Positions 41,616 to 51,185 of a stretch of 64,000 nt of DNA are shown piece after piece. Source of the stretch: CAZCPB01 sp044223975 (GTDB lineage: Bacteria; Planctomycetota; Phycisphaerae; Phycisphaerales; UBA1924); NCBI GenBank assembly GCA_044223975.1, contig JBGALI010000001.1, positions 124,001 to 188,000 on the forward strand. The letters are read 5' to 3'. A model generated the notes under the pieces. It saw nothing but the letters and a program-made list of their open reading frames with translations, did no database searches and had not been told where the DNA came from. The first letter of the stretch is position 1, and each line of letters starts with the position of its first letter. The translations under genes and the position numbers were made by a program.

Positions 41616-42103
41616 GCCGCATCCGCCTCTGGCCGGGGATCATCTTCGCGCTCCTCGGCGTGCACGCGTGCCTCGTCGTCACCACGTTCTACCTCGCCAA
41701 CGCCGACCCCTCCGTGGCCGTCGAGCCCGACTACTACGGCAAGGCGCTGGCGTGGGACCAGCAGCAGAGCCGAGAGGCCGATTCCAAAGCGCTCGGCTGG
41801 ACCATGACGCTCGAGCCCGGCCCCGTCGAGGGCGCCCGCACGAAGCTGGTCATCACGCTCGTCGGCCCCGACGGCGCCGCGGTGACGGGAGCGGTGGTGC
41901 GCGTCGAGTCCTTCGCCAACGTGCGCTCCGGCCAGCGGCGCGTTTCGGTGGTCGCAGAAGCATCGCCCGGCACGTACTCCGGTGAGTTCAACGCCGACCG
42001 CTCCGGTCTCTGGCAGTTCCGGGTCATCGCGTCGCGCGGGCCGGACACCTTCGTCGCCACCGTGGAACGCCCCGTGGGCGCACCCGGGAGCCCCACGCCG
42101 TGA
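41612..42103 (+). CDS. ccoH: FixH/CcoH family protein
   Basis: A 163-residue membrane protein with one N-terminal helix ('LWPGIIFALLGVHACLVVTT') and a periplasmic beta domain. 'EPDYYGKALAWDQQQSREAD' is the FixH signature region. It helps assemble the cbb3 oxidase and follows ccoG, as usual. Both ends overlap the adjacent genes (ATGA upstream, GTGA downstream). Confidence 0.88.
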   Translation: MSRIRLWPGIIFALLGVHACLVVTTFYLANADPSVAVEPDYYGKALAWDQQQSREADSKALGWTMTLEPGPVEGARTKLVITLVGPDGAAVTGAVVRVESFANVRSGQRRVSVVAEASPGTYSGEFNADRSGLWQFRVIASRGPDTFVATVERPVGAPGSPTP

Positions 42104-42858
42104 TCCCGCTGATCACCGCCGTCTTCGTCGCCAGCCTGACCGGCAGCACGCACTGCGCGGGCATGTGCGGCGCGTTCCTGGCGTTCGCCGTCGCCGGAGA
42201 GTCCGCAATGCCCAGGTCACGCGCGCTCCTTCACGCCGCGTACAACCTCGGTCGCCTCTGCACGTACACGCTCCTCGGCGCCGGGGCCGGGCTGCTCGGG
42301 CGTGCCCTCGACCTCGGCGGCGCGGCGGTGGGGGTGCAGCGAGCTGCGATGATCGCCGCGGGCACGCTCATGATCCTGTTCGGTGCGGTTGCGGTGCTTC
42401 GCGCCGCGGGCGTGCACATCGGTCGCGTTCCGTTGCCGCCCGGCCTCGCACGCTTCGTCGGCGCGGGGCACCGCACCGTCGCGGCGTGGCCTCCGCCGGC
42501 CCGCGCCCTCTCGATCGGACTTCTCACCACGCTCCTCCCCTGCGGCTGGCTGTACGCCTTCGCGGTCACCGCCGCGGGCACCGCCGACTGGAAGCTCGGC
42601 GCCCTGACCATGGCCGTGTTCTGGCTCGGCACGCTCCCCGTGATGGTCGCACTCGGCGCCGGCCTCCAGTTCCTCGCCGGCCCGCTGCGTCGCCGGGTCC
42701 CGGTGCTCACGGCGCTCGCGATGCTCGGCGTCGGCGCGTGGACGGTGGTCGGACGCCTGCACACCCCCGCGTTCGCTCGCCAGCCGTCCACTCTGGTGCA
42801 AACGTCCTCCCCGACAATTCCCACGCCCGGCAAGGCACCCTGCTGCAATGACGAATGA
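42100..42858 (+). CDS. SafE/TauE-like membrane protein of the cbb3 assembly operon
   Basis: A 252-residue polytopic protein read from a GTG overlapping the ccoH stop. 'ITAVFVASLTGSTHCAGMCG' with the HCxGMCG motif and 'LLTTLLPCGWLYAFAVTAA' with Pro-Cys-Gly place it with the sulfite-exporter-like/UreH2-type family (DsbD-related), often encoded near ccoGHIS. It probably moves copper or reducing equivalents for oxidase maturation. The C-terminus ends in two adjacent cysteines ('APCCNDE'). It overlaps the ATPase gene by 11 bp. Confidence 0.85.
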   Translation: MIPLITAVFVASLTGSTHCAGMCGAFLAFAVAGESAMPRSRALLHAAYNLGRLCTYTLLGAGAGLLGRALDLGGAAVGVQRAAMIAAGTLMILFGAVAVLRAAGVHIGRVPLPPGLARFVGAGHRTVAAWPPPARALSIGLLTTLLPCGWLYAFAVTAAGTADWKLGALTMAVFWLGTLPVMVALGAGLQFLAGPLRRRVPVLTALAMLGVGAWTVVGRLHTPAFARQPSTLVQTSSPTIPTPGKAPCCNDE

Positions 42859-45337
42859 ACCCGCCAACGCGATGACGAGTCCGACCACCGGTGTCCTGCG
42901 CTCCGCGCCGGTGACCTGCGATCACTGCGCCCTTGATGTCCCCGCTGGCCTGATCGAACGCGACGCCAAACTCCAGTTCTGCTGCCACGGCTGTCGCGCC
43001 GCCTACGACATCATCCACGGCAACGGCCTTGAGCGCTATTACCGCGTGCGCCAAGAGTCCGGCGGCGACCGCACGCCCGCAAAGGGAACGGGCCGCAAAT
43101 TCTCGGAATTCGACGACCCGGTCTTCGCCGGGCTGTACTGCCGCCCGGCGGGCGGCGGCGAACTCCGCGTCACCGAGCTGTTCCTCGAGGGCGTGCACTG
43201 CGCCGCGTGCGTGTGGCTGGTCGAGAAGCTTCCGATGATCGCCCCCGGCGTGCTCGAATCGCGCCTCGACATGCGCCGCGCCATCGTGCGGATCACTTGG
43301 GACCCCGCCCGCGCCGCGCTCTCGGGTGTCGCCCGCACCCTCGATTCGCTGGGGTATCCGGCTCACCCGGCGCGCGAAGCGTCGGCCCGCACCCTGCGCC
43401 GCGCCGAGGACCGCAAGGCCCTCGTCCGCATCGGCGTCGCCGGAGCATGCGCCGGCAACGTCATGCTCCTGGCCCTGGCCCTCTACGCCGGTGCGTTCGA
43501 CTCCATGGAGGGCCAGTTCCGCGGCTTCTTCCGCTGGCTCTCGATGGGCATCACCCTACTCTCACTCGCCTGGCCCGGCCGCGTGTTCTTCGTCGGCGCC
43601 TGGGCCGCGATCCGCACGCGGACGGTGCACCTGGATCTCCCCATCGCGATCGGCCTGGGCGCCGGCGCGATCTGGGGCGTCGTCAACACCGTCCGCGGCA
43701 CGGGAGAAATCTACTTCGACTCCCTGAGCGTGCTGGTCCTGGCGCTCCTCGCGGGCCGCTGGGTGCAGCAGCGCCAGCAACGCTGGAGTTCCGATGCCGT
43801 CGAGCTGCTCTACTCCCTCACCCCCGGCAGGGCGCGCATCGTCGAGGGCGATTCCATCCGCGAAGCGCCGATCGAGGCGATCTCGCCCGGAATGACCGTC
43901 GAGGTCCTGGCGGGCGACTCGATCCCCGTGGACGGCGTGGTGCTCTCGGGCGAATCGTCCATCGATCAGTCGCTCCTGACCGGCGAGTCGCGCCCGGTCC
44001 GCATCTCGCCCGGCGACGATGTGCCCGCGGGCGCGGTCAATATCTCCGGCGTCCTCCGCGTCCGCGTCTCGGCCGCGGGCGAGTCGACGCGCGTGGGCCG
44101 GCTGATGGCCTTGGTCGCCGAGTCTTCCCGCCGCCGGGCGCCGGTCGTTCGCCTTGCCGACCGCATCTCGGGCATCTTCGTGGTGGCGATGCTCTCGCTG
44201 GCGCTCATCACGGCCGTGGCGTGGGCCTTCATCGACCCCTCGCGTGCCATCGACAACGCCGCGGCTCTGCTGATAGTGACCTGCCCCTGCGCGCTGGGCC
44301 TGGCCACGCCGCTGGCGCTCACCGTCGCGATCGGTCGCGCCGCCCGCCGCTCGGTGCTGATCAAGGGCGCCGACGCCGTGCAGTCGCTCGCCAGCCCCGG
44401 CGTGATCTTCCTCGACAAGACGGGCACGATCACCCACGGCAGCGCCCGTTTGGTCCGCTGGGTCGGCGACCTCTCCGCCAAGCCGCTGGTGGCCGCCGTC
44501 GAAGCCGCGTCGTCCCACCCTGTCGCCCGGGCCGCCTTCAGAGCCCTTCGCGACGAGCTTGGCGAGGCCGCGATCCCCCAGGCCCGTGGCGTCCACGAAA
44601 CAACGGGCGCCGGCATCGCAGGGCTCATCGGCGAGCACGAGATCATCATCGGTTCGCCCCAGTTCATCTCCGGTCGGCTGGGCGCCGTGCCCTCCGACAT
44701 CGCCGGCGCCGCGCTCGAGATGGCCCACCACGCGCTCACCCCTGTGCTCGTCGGCGTCGACGGTCGAGTCGTCGCCGCCTTCGGCCTCGGGGACGAGGTC
44801 CGCCCCGACGCCCGCGCGTGCGTCGACGACCTCCGCGCTCGCGGCTGGGACGTCCGCATTCTTTCGGGCGACCATCCCGCGATCGTCGCCGGCGTCGGCA
44901 GGGCGCTCGGGCTCCCCGACACGTCCGTCCACGCGGGCGTTTCGCCTGAGCAGAAGCTCGACGCCGTTCGCTACGCCGCGCCGGGCCGTACCGTGGTGAT
45001 GGTCGGCGACGGCGTGAACGACGCCGCCGCGCTCGCCGCCGCCACGGTGGGCATCGCCGTGCACGGCGGGGCAGAGGCCAGCCTGAGCGCCGCCGATGTG
45101 TACATCAATCGCCCCGGCCTGGCCCCGATCGTGGAGCTCGTGGACGCTTCGCGCCGCACCATGGGCGTGGTGCGGCGCAACCTCGCCATCTCGCTCGTCT
45201 ACAACATCTCGGCCGCGGCTCTTGCCGTCACGGGCCTGATCAACCCGCTCATCGCCGCCATCCTCATGCCCGCCAGCTCGCTGAGCGTGCTTACGATGTC
45301 GTTCCGAAGCCGCACGTTCCCGGAGAAGCGCCCATGA
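42848..45337 (+). CDS. ccoI: Copper P1B-type ATPase CcoI/FixI
   Basis: An 829-residue heavy-metal P-type ATPase. The N-terminus carries an extra Cys-rich metal site ('CDHCALDVP', 'FCCHGC'), then an HMA-like domain with 'GVHCAACVWLVEKLP'. Eight membrane helices are expected. The ion-selectivity motif CPC is at 479-481 ('IVTCPCALGLATP'), the phospho-acceptor Asp523 is in 'FLDKTGTITHG', and the hinge is 'MVGDGVNDAAAL'. FixI/CcoI exports copper to the periplasm for the cbb3 oxidase. The next gene, ccoS, overlaps by ATGA. Confidence 0.95.
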   Translation: MTNEPANAMTSPTTGVLRSAPVTCDHCALDVPAGLIERDAKLQFCCHGCRAAYDIIHGNGLERYYRVRQESGGDRTPAKGTGRKFSEFDDPVFAGLYCRPAGGGELRVTELFLEGVHCAACVWLVEKLPMIAPGVLESRLDMRRAIVRITWDPARAALSGVARTLDSLGYPAHPAREASARTLRRAEDRKALVRIGVAGACAGNVMLLALALYAGAFDSMEGQFRGFFRWLSMGITLLSLAWPGRVFFVGAWAAIRTRTVHLDLPIAIGLGAGAIWGVVNTVRGTGEIYFDSLSVLVLALLAGRWVQQRQQRWSSDAVELLYSLTPGRARIVEGDSIREAPIEAISPGMTVEVLAGDSIPVDGVVLSGESSIDQSLLTGESRPVRISPGDDVPAGAVNISGVLRVRVSAAGESTRVGRLMALVAESSRRRAPVVRLADRISGIFVVAMLSLALITAVAWAFIDPSRAIDNAAALLIVTCPCALGLATPLALTVAIGRAARRSVLIKGADAVQSLASPGVIFLDKTGTITHGSARLVRWVGDLSAKPLVAAVEAASSHPVARAAFRALRDELGEAAIPQARGVHETTGAGIAGLIGEHEIIIGSPQFISGRLGAVPSDIAGAALEMAHHALTPVLVGVDGRVVAAFGLGDEVRPDARACVDDLRARGWDVRILSGDHPAIVAGVGRALGLPDTSVHAGVSPEQKLDAVRYAAPGRTVVMVGDGVNDAAALAAATVGIAVHGGAEASLSAADVYINRPGLAPIVELVDASRRTMGVVRRNLAISLVYNISAAALAVTGLINPLIAAILMPASSLSVLTMSFRSRTFPEKRP

Positions 45338-45477
45338 GCGTCATCTACCTCGTCCTGCCGCTGGCGATCCTGCTCGCCGGGCTGGCGTTGTGGGGCTTCA
45401 TCTGGTCGGTGCGCGGCGGTCAGATGGACGACCTCGACACCCCCGCCGTTCGTGTGGCGCACGAAGACGACGAGTGA
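45334..45477 (+). CDS. ccoS: cbb3 oxidase assembly protein CcoS
   Basis: A 47-codon gene. One membrane helix ('VIYLVLPLAILLAGLALWGF') is followed by 'SVRGGQMDDLDTPAVRV', matching the CcoS/FixS signature SGQFDDLDxPAxR. It is needed to insert heme b and copper into CcoN. The ATGA overlap with ccoI fixes the start and ends the operon. Confidence 0.93.
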   Translation: MSVIYLVLPLAILLAGLALWGFIWSVRGGQMDDLDTPAVRVAHEDDE

Positions 45478-45518
45478 CCGATGCACTGGTCCCTCGATCC
45501 GCCGGTACACTGGGCGCC

Positions 45519-46559
45519 ATGCACCCCTCCGCAATCCTGCTCATCGTTTCGTGCGCTTTGGCGTGCGGCGTCGGCTGCTCATCGACCCCGAGGGTCACCG
45601 CGCCTTCCGATCGCGTCTACCTCGCCACCTACTTCCTCGACAACGGTCAGGACGGCGTCTATCTCGCCGCCAGCGAAGACGCCCTCCGCTTCGAGCCGAT
45701 CGTCTCGCCCAACGTGCCGATCTTGAAACCAGAGATCGGCAAGGAAAGACTCACCCGCGACGCGTGCCTGCTCCGCGGCCCTGACAGCACGTGGCACATG
45801 ACGTGGACCACCGGCTGGTGGGAGAACGGCTTCGGCATCGCGCACTCGACCGACCTCGTGAACTGGTCCGCCCAGAATTATGTCCAGCCCATGAGCGACC
45901 AGCCCGGCGCCGTCAACTGCTGGGCCCCGGAGATCGCTTTCGACCCCGCACGCGGCGAGTACCTTCTGTTCTGGTCCTCGACCGTGCTTGGCGCTTTCCC
46001 CGAGACGGAGGCCGCCGGGGACGACGGTCCCGACCACCAGAAGTGCAACCACCGCATCTACAGCACTACGACGAAGGATTTCATCACCTTCACGCCCGAG
46101 CGTCTCTACTACAACCCGGGCTTCAACTGCATCGACGCCACACTCCTCGCGCCCAACGCGCCGGGAGCCGCGTGGCACCTGTTCTTCAAAGATGAAACCC
46201 GCTACCCCCCCAGCAAGAACATCCGCCACCTGGCGATCACCGACCCGCTGAAGGCCGCGGGCAAACCGAGCGAGCCGATTACCGGCGCGTACTGGGCCGA
46301 GGGGCCGTCGGCGATCCGTATCGACGGCAAGGTCCGCGTCTTCTTCGACCGCTACGCCGACAACCGTTTCGGCGCGGTGGAGTCGCCGGACTTCGAGCAC
46401 TGGACGGACATCTCCGACAGGATTTCCTTCCCCAAGGACGCACGGCACACGACCGTTGTCGAAGTCGATCGCGCGACACTCGAGAGCGTGCGCCGGGCTA
46501 TCCAACACCGGCGTGTCGACGCGGATCAACCGCGACCCGCCCCCGAACCCCCGGAATAG
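45519..46559 (+). CDS. GH43-like five-bladed beta-propeller lipoprotein
   Basis: A 346-residue exported protein. The N-terminus ('ILLIVSCALACGVGCSS') is a lipoprotein-type signal with candidate lipidated cysteines 16 and 20. The body has blade-like repeats ('GVYLAASEDALRFEPI', 'STWHMTWTTGWWENGFGIAH', 'CWAPEIAFDPARGEYLLFWS', 'YWAEGPSAIRIDGKVRVFFD') typical of GH43-type enzymes acting on arabinan or xylan chains. The WAPE and EGP segments fit the family's acidic catalytic positions. The substrate is not readable. It lies 42 bp after ccoS but is unrelated in function. Confidence 0.8.
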   Translation: MHPSAILLIVSCALACGVGCSSTPRVTAPSDRVYLATYFLDNGQDGVYLAASEDALRFEPIVSPNVPILKPEIGKERLTRDACLLRGPDSTWHMTWTTGWWENGFGIAHSTDLVNWSAQNYVQPMSDQPGAVNCWAPEIAFDPARGEYLLFWSSTVLGAFPETEAAGDDGPDHQKCNHRIYSTTTKDFITFTPERLYYNPGFNCIDATLLAPNAPGAAWHLFFKDETRYPPSKNIRHLAITDPLKAAGKPSEPITGAYWAEGPSAIRIDGKVRVFFDRYADNRFGAVESPDFEHWTDISDRISFPKDARHTTVVEVDRATLESVRRAIQHRRVDADQPRPAPEPPE

Positions 46560-46588
46560 CCCGTTGGTTCCGGCGCCGGGCTCGCTCC

Positions 46589-47359
46589 TCAGCGGCGACG
46601 GCGGCCGCACATGTACATGGAGAAGCCGGCGAGTGTGAGGGCCGAAGGTCCGGGGATCTGGGAGAATTCGAGGGTGATCCCGTACGTCGACGTCACGGCG
46701 AAATCACCCCCCGCCGTCGTGGAATCGGTGCCGATGTCCGTGAGGCCGTCCAACTGGTACGACCCCGCCGGGAGGATGGTGTACAGGTCAATGGACGCGA
46801 CGTCATTCACGGCGCGATTCAGTGCCAACGAGAGGATCGTGCCCGAACCCCCGCTGATCTTCGTGAGGCGAGCCACACTCAACGATTGGACGTTGCCAGG
46901 CCCAACGTCGTTGACGCCGCTGACCTGCAAAGATCCGAACGCGTGCACGTGCAGGGGTTGTGAGATGTGGAACTGAACTTGAGCCGCCGAGTGGGCCGTC
47001 GTCTGGGCGTGAAAATCCGCGGCGTCAGAGTGCGACCACCCGCTCGCCGAACCCGCGATCGAAATGTAATCGGCCTCCTGGCCCGCGTTCCAGAGGAACG
47101 CCATCGTGTTCGTGAACTTGGCGTTGCCCTTCCCGCCGTTGGAGACAGTGAAGCTCGCGTTGCTCGACGATGCCCAGCTGTGCGAGACCTCCGTGTACCG
47201 CTGCGAGGAATTCGATGACGGGGTTTCGACGCCCCGAGCCATGATGTAGTCGCCGGTCGTCCATCCGTACCCCGGCTCGACCAGGAGCGATCCAAGACCG
47301 ACCGTCGGCACGCCGACCAGAAGCGTAATGAATGACACGACGGATGGTGTGCGACGCAT
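46589..47359 (-). CDS. PEP-CTERM secreted protein (exosortase cargo)
   Basis: A 256-residue protein started at 47359 with a GGGGAA ribosome site; upstream in-frame codons are not protein-like. A signal segment ('VVSFITLLVGVPTVGLGSLL') leads a Ser/Thr-rich beta-type body. The tail is 'IPGPSALTLAGF', a hydrophobic stretch, then 'CGRRRR', a PEP-CTERM variant with IPGP. It lies downstream of the GH116-like gene on the same strand, after a 222-bp gap where no terminator was recognised. Function unknown. Confidence 0.8.
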   Translation of the reverse strand: MRRTPSVVSFITLLVGVPTVGLGSLLVEPGYGWTTGDYIMARGVETPSSNSSQRYTEVSHSWASSSNASFTVSNGGKGNAKFTNTMAFLWNAGQEADYISIAGSASGWSHSDAADFHAQTTAHSAAQVQFHISQPLHVHAFGSLQVSGVNDVGPGNVQSLSVARLTKISGGSGTILSLALNRAVNDVASIDLYTILPAGSYQLDGLTDIGTDSTTAGGDFAVTSTYGITLEFSQIPGPSALTLAGFSMYMCGRRRR

Positions 47360-47581
47360 GCGATGTTCCCCGTGGGCGGGATGCTCGGCGGCGAGCGCAG
47401 CAGCGCCCACCTCCCTTTCCGGCAATCCCCGCAAAGAGAACATGCCACGGAACCAGTCCGATGCAACCAATCCGCGTGCCGGCCGTACAAAAAGGGCCGA
47501 GCGGATCGAGAAGTCCGCGCTAGGCGCACGCGAGGGTGTCGTTGCGCCTCGTTGCGCGATCAGTGTATCGCAGCGTCGTGA
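47360..47581 (-). other. Gene-free gap between GH116-like and PEP-CTERM genes
   Basis: A 222-bp stretch with no supported gene and no convincing hairpin plus T-run on either strand. It probably contains the promoter or leader of the PEP-CTERM gene at 46589-47359, but no clear -35/-10 pair was found. Confidence 0.3.
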
Positions 47582-50500
47582 TCAGACGAGCGTGACCTGC
47601 AGGGAGCGCCCGGCGTCGATGACCACCGGAGGTTCGAATCGGACGACAATTCGGTCTCCGGCGCGCCGAACCGAATCGACAGCAATCCGAGCGCCGTCCT
47701 TCATCGCCGTAACCTCGCCTTGGGTGTTGGCGCTGAGCGCCAGGGTCGATACGCGAAGCTGTCCCTCCCGCACCGCGATCTCGGCACGCACCTTCCCGCC
47801 CTCGCGCTTCTGGCTGAACGTCCCCCATCCCTCGCAGCTCGTGAACGGCGCCCGGAAATCATTCGGCGACACGCGCGGCGCAAACCCGATGTGCCCCCGC
47901 GGCCCGTGGTGCTCAAACCCGCACGCCGCCAGAAACACGCCGTAACTGGCCATCGACCTCGCGTAGTGGTTGCTGCACTCGATCTCGTTGTACGGGTTGC
48001 GCTTGCTCGCGTGGTAGCGGTCCTCGAGCGACCGCGTGATCGCCATCCCCTCCGTGACCAGTCCCTCCCACACCATGTGCGACGCCACCTGGTACTCAAA
48101 CCCGTGCATGCACTCGTTGAAGTATCCCGCGGCCCACGCGTCGCCGCCCTTGGCCGTGGCGCGGTCGGCGCCTCCCTTGGGGAACGTGCACATCAGCAGC
48201 CCCGCCTCCCCCGGCATCGCGTACCACCGCCCCCCCTTGATGATGTCCTTGAGCGCATCGCGGTACACGCCCACGTCGGGCGCAAAGCTGTACTTCCACA
48301 GCGACGCCAGCGCGCTCTTGCACTCCCTCTCGGGGATGACCCGGTCCAGCCCCACCTGCCACGCCCACGACTGACCGAACACCTGGTCGATGTGGCATCC
48401 GTCGTTCGTGCTGTTGGCCTCGGGGTGCTTGGGGTCGGCCAGGTGGATGAAGTACTCGCCGTTGTAGAGCTTCTCGACCATCGATATTGAGCCGCGCTCG
48501 CACACCGCCGCGCACCGCCTGGCGAATTCCTCGTCGCCCACATCGCGCGCCATCGCCTCCCCCGCGCGCACAGCGCCAAGGTACAGCGACGAGATCCACC
48601 CCATCGGCCCGTACCACGCCGCGTCGAGCGTGTTGTACTGCTCGCCCTCGAGCAGCCCGTCACCGTCCTTGTCCTCGCGCATGAGGTACTCGACCGATTT
48701 CTTCACCCGCGGCCAGATCCGTTTGAGGAACGCGTCGTCGACGCTCATCTGGTGCTCGCGGTACGCGCGCATGATCGTCCCCGCCAGCCCGTCGTGCGCC
48801 ACCCGCCGGTCGGCCTCCGCGCGATAGTCGATCGCCCCGGTATCTTCGTGGAAGGCGAGCCCGTAATCGACCATCTCCCGCGCCGATCGCTCCAGTTCCG
48901 GGAACACCCGTGCCAGCCCCTGCGCGTACTGCCACACGTGCTGGCAGGTGCCGGCGCAGCAGTGGGTGCCCTCCCAGCCGTAGAACCGGCCGTTATCGAA
49001 TCGCAGGCACGTCACCGTTGCCGCGATCGAGGTGTTGATGAACGTGCGGTCGAGGAACCAGTGGGGAAGCGTCGAGTCGACCCACGTGTCGCGCCAGAGC
49101 TTTGTCCGTGCGCTCAGGCTCGCGAGGTTCTTGGCGGCGAACGCCGCGACGTCCATCGCGTCCTTGAACCGGCTCGCGTAATGGTGGCGCAGGCCCTGGA
49201 TCCCGGTGAGAAAGGCCAGTTCGTCACGGTTGGGCGTTGGGAAGTGCCACGCCACCAGGAACGTAAACGTCTCCGAGGCGCCGGGGGCAATCGTCGCCGA
49301 CCGCGATACGCTCCCGATCGGGCGGGCCTCGAGTCCCGCGGTTGCTTCCGCGTCACCCGGGCCGAATACGGCGCGGAGGTCCTTGATGGCGCCGATCGCC
49401 GCGGCGCCCGTCGCGCGGCCCTGGGGGTCCACGGCGCCGATCAGCATGGTCCCGAAGTCCGGCCGCTCGGCGATGGGCCTCAGATCCGTTTCGGGCGAAT
49501 CGGTGACCACGATCTCGTCGATCCCGATCTGCCCCCACCCGCCCGTCCACGCGTCCACGATCTGGAGACGCGCGGTGCGCCCCGCGAACTCACGCACATC
49601 GAAGTGATCGATGCGCATCCGGTTGTTGTCGCGCCCCGTCGCGGTCCGCACGGGCGCGCCGTCGATCAGCAGGTTCATGCACTCCTGCCCGGGACGGTTC
49701 CCGCCGCCGATTCGGAATCGGATGAACGCGCGATCGATGACGAACTCGCGGCTGGTGAGCGTCCCGATGTGCTGGTCGGCCTTCACCACGTCCTCGCCGT
49801 GGCGCGACTCGTGCGTGTTGACCGTCCACTCCCCCTGCGCGTTGACGTTCCCCTGGTAGCCGGCAATATCCTTGCGATTCCGCGGTGTGTCGCCGAACGC
49901 CGTGCCCGTCGCCGTCCAGCCTTCGTAGGTTCCCTTCTCCCAGTCCTCGAACACGACGTCTGGCTTGATAGCGCCGCGGTCCTGCTCGGGCACCGCCTCC
50001 GCCGAGCAGGCGACCATGGTGAGCCCACCGCTGCGCACCACGCGGTTCCGCGCCCTCACCGTGCTCGATCGCTCGGTGGCCAGGAGCACGGGGTTCTGCA
50101 ACCAACCCGCAACCGTCGCGTCGACCGGTGCTCCCGACGTGTTCCTCACCGTGAACGACATCACCGTCAGCGGCAAGCTCGACGACGCAAAGTCGAGCGG
50201 AACAAACGGTGAGTACGCATCCAACGCCACGCTGACCGGCGCGTCATCGTCGCGGTACTCCACGTGCCCGACCGGGTATTGTCCCGTGAATTCGATGGCC
50301 TTGAAGCCGCTCGCGTCCAGGCGTCTGGCGGACTCCGCTCCTCCGGCCTTGACGCGCAGCGCAAACCCCTGCTCCATCGGCGATCGCGGCGTCGCCGGCT
50401 TGGGGTACAGCGGCCCCTCGGTGCTGCCCCACACGCGCTCCTGCGGCAGGTTGAAGATGTCCCAGTGCCACAGCCGCCCGTCGCCTCCAAGGTACACTTG

Positions 50501-50788
50501 GCCGCAGCACACGCCGCCGATCGGCATCCCGATCCACTTGAGTTCATCGCGTGACGACGTGTACACGGTCGGCGTTCCGCGCGCTGTCAGCGACCGCACC
50601 CACGCCGGATCCAGCTTCTTGTCCGCGGGCACCGGGAATGCGCCCGGCTGAAGCTCCGCGAACGGTCCGGCCATGGCGCCGCGCCCGAAGAGCCGTTCCA
50701 CCATCAACGTAGTGGTTGAAAGTCCCGCCGCGGCCATGAACGAGCGCCGGGATACGTCCGCCCGCGCACTGGTGGTGGAGTCGCTCAT
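47582..50788 (-). CDS. Tat-exported GH116-like glycoside hydrolase with inserted beta domain
   Basis: A 1068-residue protein started at 50788. A twin-arginine signal ('DVSRRSFMAAAGLSTT') leads to an N-terminal beta domain of the GBA2/GH116 type ('GMPIGGVCCGQVYLGGDGRL', 'VMSFTVRNTSGAPVDATVAG'). About residues 320-455 form an inserted module ('VVFEDWEKGTYEGWTATGTA', 'RMRIDHFDVREFAG') seen as a carbohydrate-binding-like unit. The C-terminal alpha barrel holds 'FYGWEGTHCCAGTCQHVW' and 'YNTLDAAWYGPMGWISSLYL', likely sites of the nucleophile Glu and acid/base Asp. It probably cleaves beta-glucosides or xylosides in the periplasm. Substrate is unknown. Confidence 0.82.
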   Translation of the reverse strand: MSDSTTSARADVSRRSFMAAAGLSTTTLMVERLFGRGAMAGPFAELQPGAFPVPADKKLDPAWVRSLTARGTPTVYTSSRDELKWIGMPIGGVCCGQVYLGGDGRLWHWDIFNLPQERVWGSTEGPLYPKPATPRSPMEQGFALRVKAGGAESARRLDASGFKAIEFTGQYPVGHVEYRDDDAPVSVALDAYSPFVPLDFASSSLPLTVMSFTVRNTSGAPVDATVAGWLQNPVLLATERSSTVRARNRVVRSGGLTMVACSAEAVPEQDRGAIKPDVVFEDWEKGTYEGWTATGTAFGDTPRNRKDIAGYQGNVNAQGEWTVNTHESRHGEDVVKADQHIGTLTSREFVIDRAFIRFRIGGGNRPGQECMNLLIDGAPVRTATGRDNNRMRIDHFDVREFAGRTARLQIVDAWTGGWGQIGIDEIVVTDSPETDLRPIAERPDFGTMLIGAVDPQGRATGAAAIGAIKDLRAVFGPGDAEATAGLEARPIGSVSRSATIAPGASETFTFLVAWHFPTPNRDELAFLTGIQGLRHHYASRFKDAMDVAAFAAKNLASLSARTKLWRDTWVDSTLPHWFLDRTFINTSIAATVTCLRFDNGRFYGWEGTHCCAGTCQHVWQYAQGLARVFPELERSAREMVDYGLAFHEDTGAIDYRAEADRRVAHDGLAGTIMRAYREHQMSVDDAFLKRIWPRVKKSVEYLMREDKDGDGLLEGEQYNTLDAAWYGPMGWISSLYLGAVRAGEAMARDVGDEEFARRCAAVCERGSISMVEKLYNGEYFIHLADPKHPEANSTNDGCHIDQVFGQSWAWQVGLDRVIPERECKSALASLWKYSFAPDVGVYRDALKDIIKGGRWYAMPGEAGLLMCTFPKGGADRATAKGGDAWAAGYFNECMHGFEYQVASHMVWEGLVTEGMAITRSLEDRYHASKRNPYNEIECSNHYARSMASYGVFLAACGFEHHGPRGHIGFAPRVSPNDFRAPFTSCEGWGTFSQKREGGKVRAEIAVREGQLRVSTLALSANTQGEVTAMKDGARIAVDSVRRAGDRIVVRFEPPVVIDAGRSLQVTLV

Positions 50789-51185
50789 CGCCTCACGATA
50801 CCACAACAATTCTGAGTCCTGCACCTTGCCTCCATCTGCGCCGATCGTCGCGCAGCCGGCTTGGAGTAGGCCGCGATTCAAAGCCGGTGGATGGTCTCTC
50901 CCCTGCGATTTCCGCGGCGCCGCTCTCTTCTGGTCATGTTCCCAGCTGCTCCTGTCCGTGCCTCGCACCCTTGCATTGCATCGAAGCGCGGCGGCGGGGT
51001 TCTCGGAACATGGATCGCGATGATCCCCTCCATTGGCGTCGCATAACCTGGCGTAACACGATTAATAGCAAGGACTTAGGCGTTGGGTGATTGTCTCGAT
51101 GCTCCCCCCGGGTTAAGGTCCTTGGAGAGGGACTCTGCCGACGCATCGTCGGTGCTCAAACATGCTCAAGAAAGGCGTTCACTCC
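50789..51185. promoter_or_regulatory. Divergent intergenic region before the first cargo paralogue
   Basis: A 397-bp gap between the GH116-like gene and the first of three paralogous cargos. No gene is supported. An AT-richer patch near 51045-51075 ('GATTAATAGCAAGG') could hold the plus-strand promoter, but no reliable -35 was paired. AAGAAAGG (51168-51175) is a ribosome site for the ATG at 51186. Confidence 0.3.

Noticed and set aside
47631..47640. GGTTCGAATC, resembling a tRNA T-loop
   Set aside because: It lies inside the C-terminal coding part of the GH116-like gene, and no acceptor, D or anticodon stem can be folded around it.
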